A DNA stretch of 64,000 nucleotides from Dillenia suffruticosa (lineage: Eukaryota; Streptophyta; Magnoliopsida; Dilleniales; Dilleniaceae). Positions 59,753 to 64,000 of the stretch are shown piece after piece (position 1 is the first letter of the stretch; each line of letters opens with the position of its first letter). The stretch is from NCBI GenBank assembly GCA_033439265.1, contig JAVTVX010000005.1:2056001-2120000 (forward strand), written 5' to 3'. The notes below the pieces were generated by a model. That model saw only the letters and a program-made list of their open reading frames with translations. It did no database searches and was not told the DNA's origin. Both the position numbers and the translations under genes were made by a program.

Positions 59753-61519
59753 TCAGCATCCAAGATTTCTCATTATGCTGCTAAGCCAATAAATTACCTC
59801 TTCAGGTTTGGCAAATGACCCGGGCAAATTAATGGCATGATATTCCAACCCTTTCCACTGAGCAATCAATTGAAAATGTGGGCGTCTGAATTGGCTACTA
59901 ATTATCTCAAGAATTACAGTTTTTGGTGTTGCTGATACTATATGAGTGAAACCTGCCCCATGAGCTCCAATAATGACGGAAGCATCCTGAATAGCTTGGA
60001 CTTGCTCTTTCAATGGCATGTGTCCACACAGTCCATTGACAAGGATTATTTTACATTCCAAATGATTAGAGACCCAATCTTTTATTGAATTAAACACTTC
60101 CTGCTCATTGCTAAGCCTTGATTTTTTGCCGTGATGTCATGGATGAGCTAGATAGTCTTCCCATCTAACAAATAGGACATTATGACCGGAAACTGGCTTT
60201 GCAAACCGGTGCCTATCAACTGGAAACCCAAAGGCTGCTCTAATCATTTCTCCGAACTCAGATAGCCGTGCAGTTTTGTGATCATCTGGGGTTTGCCAAA
60301 GATCATGTGCATATGCTCCTTCACAGTTTGTCTTCAGACAACCCCTTGAATAAAGCAGTCTCATATCCCAAGGGTGACAGAATGGCATGACATAGACAAA
60401 CAGGCTCACTAAAGTTTTTTGCATACGTAACACTTGGGAATAGAAATTTCCATGTTTCTTCCAATTGTCTGAAAAAGTTGTAGAAATACTTAATTATGTC
60501 AGGATTGTGCATGCACCATAATATGATCTCCATTTACAAACAGGCAAAATAGCATTGGAAATGTAAATAACTTGACAAGCAAAAATTGGACTGAGATTTT
60601 GCAATTAAACACCGAAAAGACTGAAGCAAGCAAAGGACAAGACAATAAATTCTAAGTACATTAGGGAGGGCAACATACACAATCACAGATTCCTACAGTC
60701 TACAGCAAGCCCAGAACCCGGAACTCACAAGCAGCTTGGCAGATTCCAATTCCAATAGCGCAGTATAGATGGCATTGGTGGGAGGAAAAACAATGTTCAT
60801 ACATCCAATGAAGTTCTTCACTACGTGTGGTGGCATCCAGCTGCCTGGCTCTCAAAGCGATATACATAAACAACCTATTGGATGCTGTCACTTTGAAAGT
60901 AGATTACAAGGGTTAAGCATGATATTTAGAATAATAAGCGCAAGTCGGTCCAGATGCATCTCTTTAGGATGTTTTATGGTGACATGTTTGGGTAGAAGGA
61001 AAGAAACAAGAAGTGAATAAGTTCTTTACTGGCTCTTCCGTAAAAACATTTCTACTAGATCCAGCCCCACGACAGAAAGGGAAAATGCTACATAAAAATA
61101 AAGAAAATGGTATAAAATATTTGACATTCTACATTTAGCAGATTGGAGCACTCAGAACCATATCAAGCCACTGAGTCATGACAAACTTCTGTTGTTTCCT
61201 ATATACACTTTCACTCTAAACAGTGCTATCCAAATGAAAACACTTCAGGATAGTTTTATATTTGCAGACAAAATTGCACGAAGCACCATGGAGTTAATAA
61301 GAAAGCAACATCTCACAAAAGTACGCAACCAACCAATACTAAATACACTTACCGTACAATAACCATCAACAAAAACCACATGTGGTCGATTAGGCAAGCC
61401 CGTAACCCTTGAACTCACATAAGCACTGTAACAATCTGTGACTGTGTGAAAGACATTCGCATACTCAAAGCGCGTGACCAAAAGTGTTGGCTCCTCAATC
61501 CACAGCATTTAGGGTTAAA
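59753..61519 (-). pseudogene. XYLT: Beta-1,2-xylosyltransferase (GT61) remnant
   Basis: XYLT is the Golgi enzyme adding beta-1,2-xylose to the N-glycan core. Two exon-like regions remain: 61519-61353 (WIEEPTLLVTRFEYANVFHT, VSSRVTGLPNRPHVVFVDG, donor ACG/GTAAGT) and 60468-59753 (LSPLGYETALFKGLSED, SEFGEMIRAAFGFPVDRHR, QAIQDASVIIGAHGAGFTHI, HFQLIAQWKGLEYHA, ending NLGC and TGA). Lesions: one base seems missing just before WIEEP near 61502, placing stops in frame; the join to the second exon is out of frame unless two bases are lost; another frameshift lies near 60320 (SEDK / CEGAYAHDLW); and a TGA at 60139-60137 falls after EDYLAHP where Arg is expected. The normally conserved VTDWYSAY reads VTDCYSAY. 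The N-terminal half, with the membrane anchor, is not found up to 64000; it may lie outside or be lost. Family identity is strong, and a pseudogene is the best reading. Confidence 0.88.
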
Positions 61520-61741
61520 CTGTCAGAGATAAGAAAATTATTGATTAATATTAAACCAAGGATAACATTTTGAAAAATTAGAGGCAATTGTTACAGGGCT
61601 GTTTAAAAATTAATTAATTGCATTAAATTGTAGTTTTGGGGTGGAGGGAACCTGGAATCAAATAAGAATCAAGCATTACAAGGTAATGCAAGATGGTGTC
61701 TTATTATTTTTAGTACCTGGATTGTAAAAAGATGTAAGATA

Positions 61742-62060
61742 CTTTTTTTTTAATAGGAAACAGCAATTCATTAGACAAAAAGCTTTGAGAAGGCGTACAT
61801 GCAAACCAAAGCATCAGTGAAGCAATAAAACTGGTCACTATCTCATTTGCAAAAAACGATTTGGCCAAAAATCCCCAAAACGAAAAGAACATGTAGCAAC
61901 CCATCTACAAAACCACTAAAGGTTTTCAATCCCATAAAAAATCCTCCCATTCTGCTCCCTCCACACTAGCCAAAAGATAGCAAGAGCTATTAATTCAATG
62001 ATCCTCTTCCATGTACCAAATTTCAAGCCACTCCAAGCCCAAATCTTATTCTCGCCTGAG
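61742..62060 (-). mobile_element. L1-type LINE fragment, C-terminal zf-RVT region
   Basis: On the minus strand an open stretch reads WSGLKFGTWKRIIELIALAI then FWLVWREQNGRIFYGIENL, the typical W-x2-W-(K/R)-E-(R/Q)-N-x-RIF end of plant L1 ORF2, followed by a 3' UTR and an A-tract (T run at 61742-61750). It lies upstream of the xylosyltransferase remnant. The 5' border and target duplication are not resolved. Confidence 0.75.
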
Positions 62061-64000
62061 TTCGAAGCCACCCAACTAATATGGATGAAAGAATAAACTT
62101 TCTTGCTAAATTTGAAATTTTATAATGAATGGACCACCCCTAAACAAGGTAACCATCAACTAAAACTATGAAGCATGAACATTTCAAAATGGAAGCCAGG
62201 CCCGTGTCCAACATCCAGAAATCTCAAAATCTCCACGTTGCCTATCAACATCTGACTATTCTTTTCAATGCTGGATACTTCTTGAACAATGCTCAAACAC
62301 TTCTAAAACACATTACAGAATTATTATTGCTGAAAATAAAATTCTTATATGGTTTTAGTATACCCATAAGAGTCTCTCCTATAAATAAATGGTAATATTT
62401 GAAAAATATAAATTGCCTATGAGCTAATTTTGAAATACTTCTGAACTTAATCAATGCTATCTAAACAATACACCTAGGTAAATAAAGATATAATTAATTT
62501 ATGACAAATCCTAGCCTTCCAACTATTCTGAAATTTGAACTGTCCACACGTCCATCTGGCTATCTGTGCTTCTTTGACTGAAAATTTTGGTGGTTGTGAA
62601 GGTTGTCAATTATCACTGCCAGCTAGGTGTTATGAAAGAACATATTTCTCCAAAGCTGAAGCTGATGTAACTATATGTACATAATTTTGCAGCTTCACAC
62701 TCCCCATTGTGTGGACCAGGGCAGTGCAACAAACCAATTAACTCGAATTCCAAACTGATACTGAATCTACCGAAGGAACAAATCTACCAACCAACCCATT
62801 TAACTGAATAAATTATTTCAGGCGGGTGGATTGTGGGTTGAAACATGGTAACCTGAAACCCCACTGAGTCGCTCGACCAAAACCAAGTATAAAATTGATA
62901 TTTTTCTCATATTTACCACTCTTTTGCCTTAGCCTTTGATCCCTCCCTCCCTCCCTCAAAGACAAACCAATCGTAGCCCCAGACCACACCCACCTCACTG
63001 ATCAAATTCAAGGGTAATAGATCACAGCATCTCATATCCAAAATTGAATAATGATATTTCAATCCTTTTTTAAATGTATACATTTGATTGATCATATTGC
63101 TTAAATTCCGCCTCTTTCTTTTTACCAACTTTATCTTGAAGGACAAGTCCCTTCAAAGATTTAAATTTTTTCTATCAAAAAAAGTAAAAAAAAAAAAGGG
63201 TTTCTGTTCAACCACCTAATTCAAAATTTATCTAGAAGGAAAAGCTCTTTCAAAGGTTAAAGGTTTTTATTTGGTATATGCCTCTTACTTGTAACAAAAT
63301 GAATATAACTAGTAACAAAGTTTAGGGACCTATTTGTGAGAGGCCTAAAGTTCAGAGTTATTTGTGATTTTAGCCATAAACGAAATAATAATAAAGTTGT
63401 AACCATCAAATGATGACTTTGGTGATTGCAACAACTAACAGTTTTGGCAGTTCATTAACTGTCTTGGCTATCTTGAAAGCACTTCAAGTTTTCTGCTTAT
63501 TCATGACATATAAGGCTCCATCACTACACACATAAATCAACATATCCCCCTTCTCTTTTTCCTTACAATTTACTTTCAAACAACTTCAAGTGTCAAAGAC
63601 ATCTACTACTCATTCCTATCAACGACTTCCTTTTTATAATTTTGGGGGGGGGGGGGGGGGGTTTCAATATGATCAACTAAATTTTACATGGACAGTATGG
63701 AAGTAAGAAAATATATCTTTCCCTAAAGAAGTACTAATGGAGAGAGGAAAGGACAACACCATCTAATGTATCCTCTATTTGGCACAAGGATGCATTAACC
63801 TAAATTAATGCACGATTTCAATAAGCAGCAGACTCTCATTAACCTAATTGTTTTCCATTAGAAATCCATGTTGACAGAAAATGTTTACTATAGGTATCCT
63901 CTGCATAACCACTTAACCTTTTCCCCATAAAGCTGATGATCTACCACCATCATCCCATCAATAGCCATGAGATATTAATATTTCATAATTGGCAATTCTT
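62061..64000. other. Right end of window, no recognised gene
   Basis: Neither strand shows the missing xylosyltransferase N-terminus or another gene. A CCCT repeat lies at 62940-62956 and an 18-base G run at 63644-63661. The remainder is ordinary AT-rich sequence. Confidence 0.5.
63644..63661. repeat. Run of 18 G
   Basis: Uninterrupted poly-G, able in principle to form a G-quadruplex; also a hard spot for sequencing. Confidence 0.9.

Overview
The window is nuclear DNA of a flowering plant, most likely a core eudicot. Evidence: spliceosomal GT-AG introns, AT-rich intergenic DNA, and plant-only families (phragmoplast KIN-12 kinesin, Cf-type receptor-like protein, FPF1, plant beta-1,2-xylosyltransferase, plastid/mitochondrial PRAT channel). 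The species cannot be named from the sequence. All exon models are manual, from reading frame, splice sites and family resemblance; no search was run.

Layout. (1) 1-6825 (+): 3' part of a KIN-12F-like kinesin, 14 exons visible, with an RTE LINE in one intron and an apparent frameshift. (2) 7943-15221 (+): five-exon PRAT (Tim17/22/23-type) gene whose 6.1 kb first intron holds a decayed RTE LINE and a small SINE. (3) 16550-21668: a duplicated 5'-flank-like block, then a receptor-like protein gene broken in the middle by indels in tandem LRR repeats. (4) 21669-27537: AT-rich DNA with one possible plastid-targeted first exon on the minus strand. (5) 27638-30854 (+): ribosomal protein eS8. (6) 32694-32891 (+): a 65-residue single-membrane-span protein. 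(7) 34112-41405 (-): eleven-exon MO25-like gene with a 452-bp MITE in an intron. (8) 41406-51264: gene-poor, low-complexity and transposon-rich. (9) 51265-51600 (-): intronless FPF1-like gene. (10) 51760-59752: gene-poor, many small retroposons, including a 29-bp 5'-end fragment of U2 snRNA with a 16-bp target duplication. (11) 59753-61519 (-): beta-1,2-xylosyltransferase remnant with frameshifts and a nonsense codon; an L1 fragment lies upstream.

How the genes relate. They are independent housekeeping or developmental genes, not a pathway or operon. From memory, xylosyltransferase, PRAT and a kinesin-like gene are neighbours in Arabidopsis (around At5g55500-At5g55520), so the window may preserve that ancestral neighbourhood, expanded by transposons. 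The most informative novelty is the set of small retroposons with intact target-site duplications, above all the U2 fragment, and the 452-bp element carrying a 38-bp perfect palindrome. I found no evidence of a wholly new molecular system.
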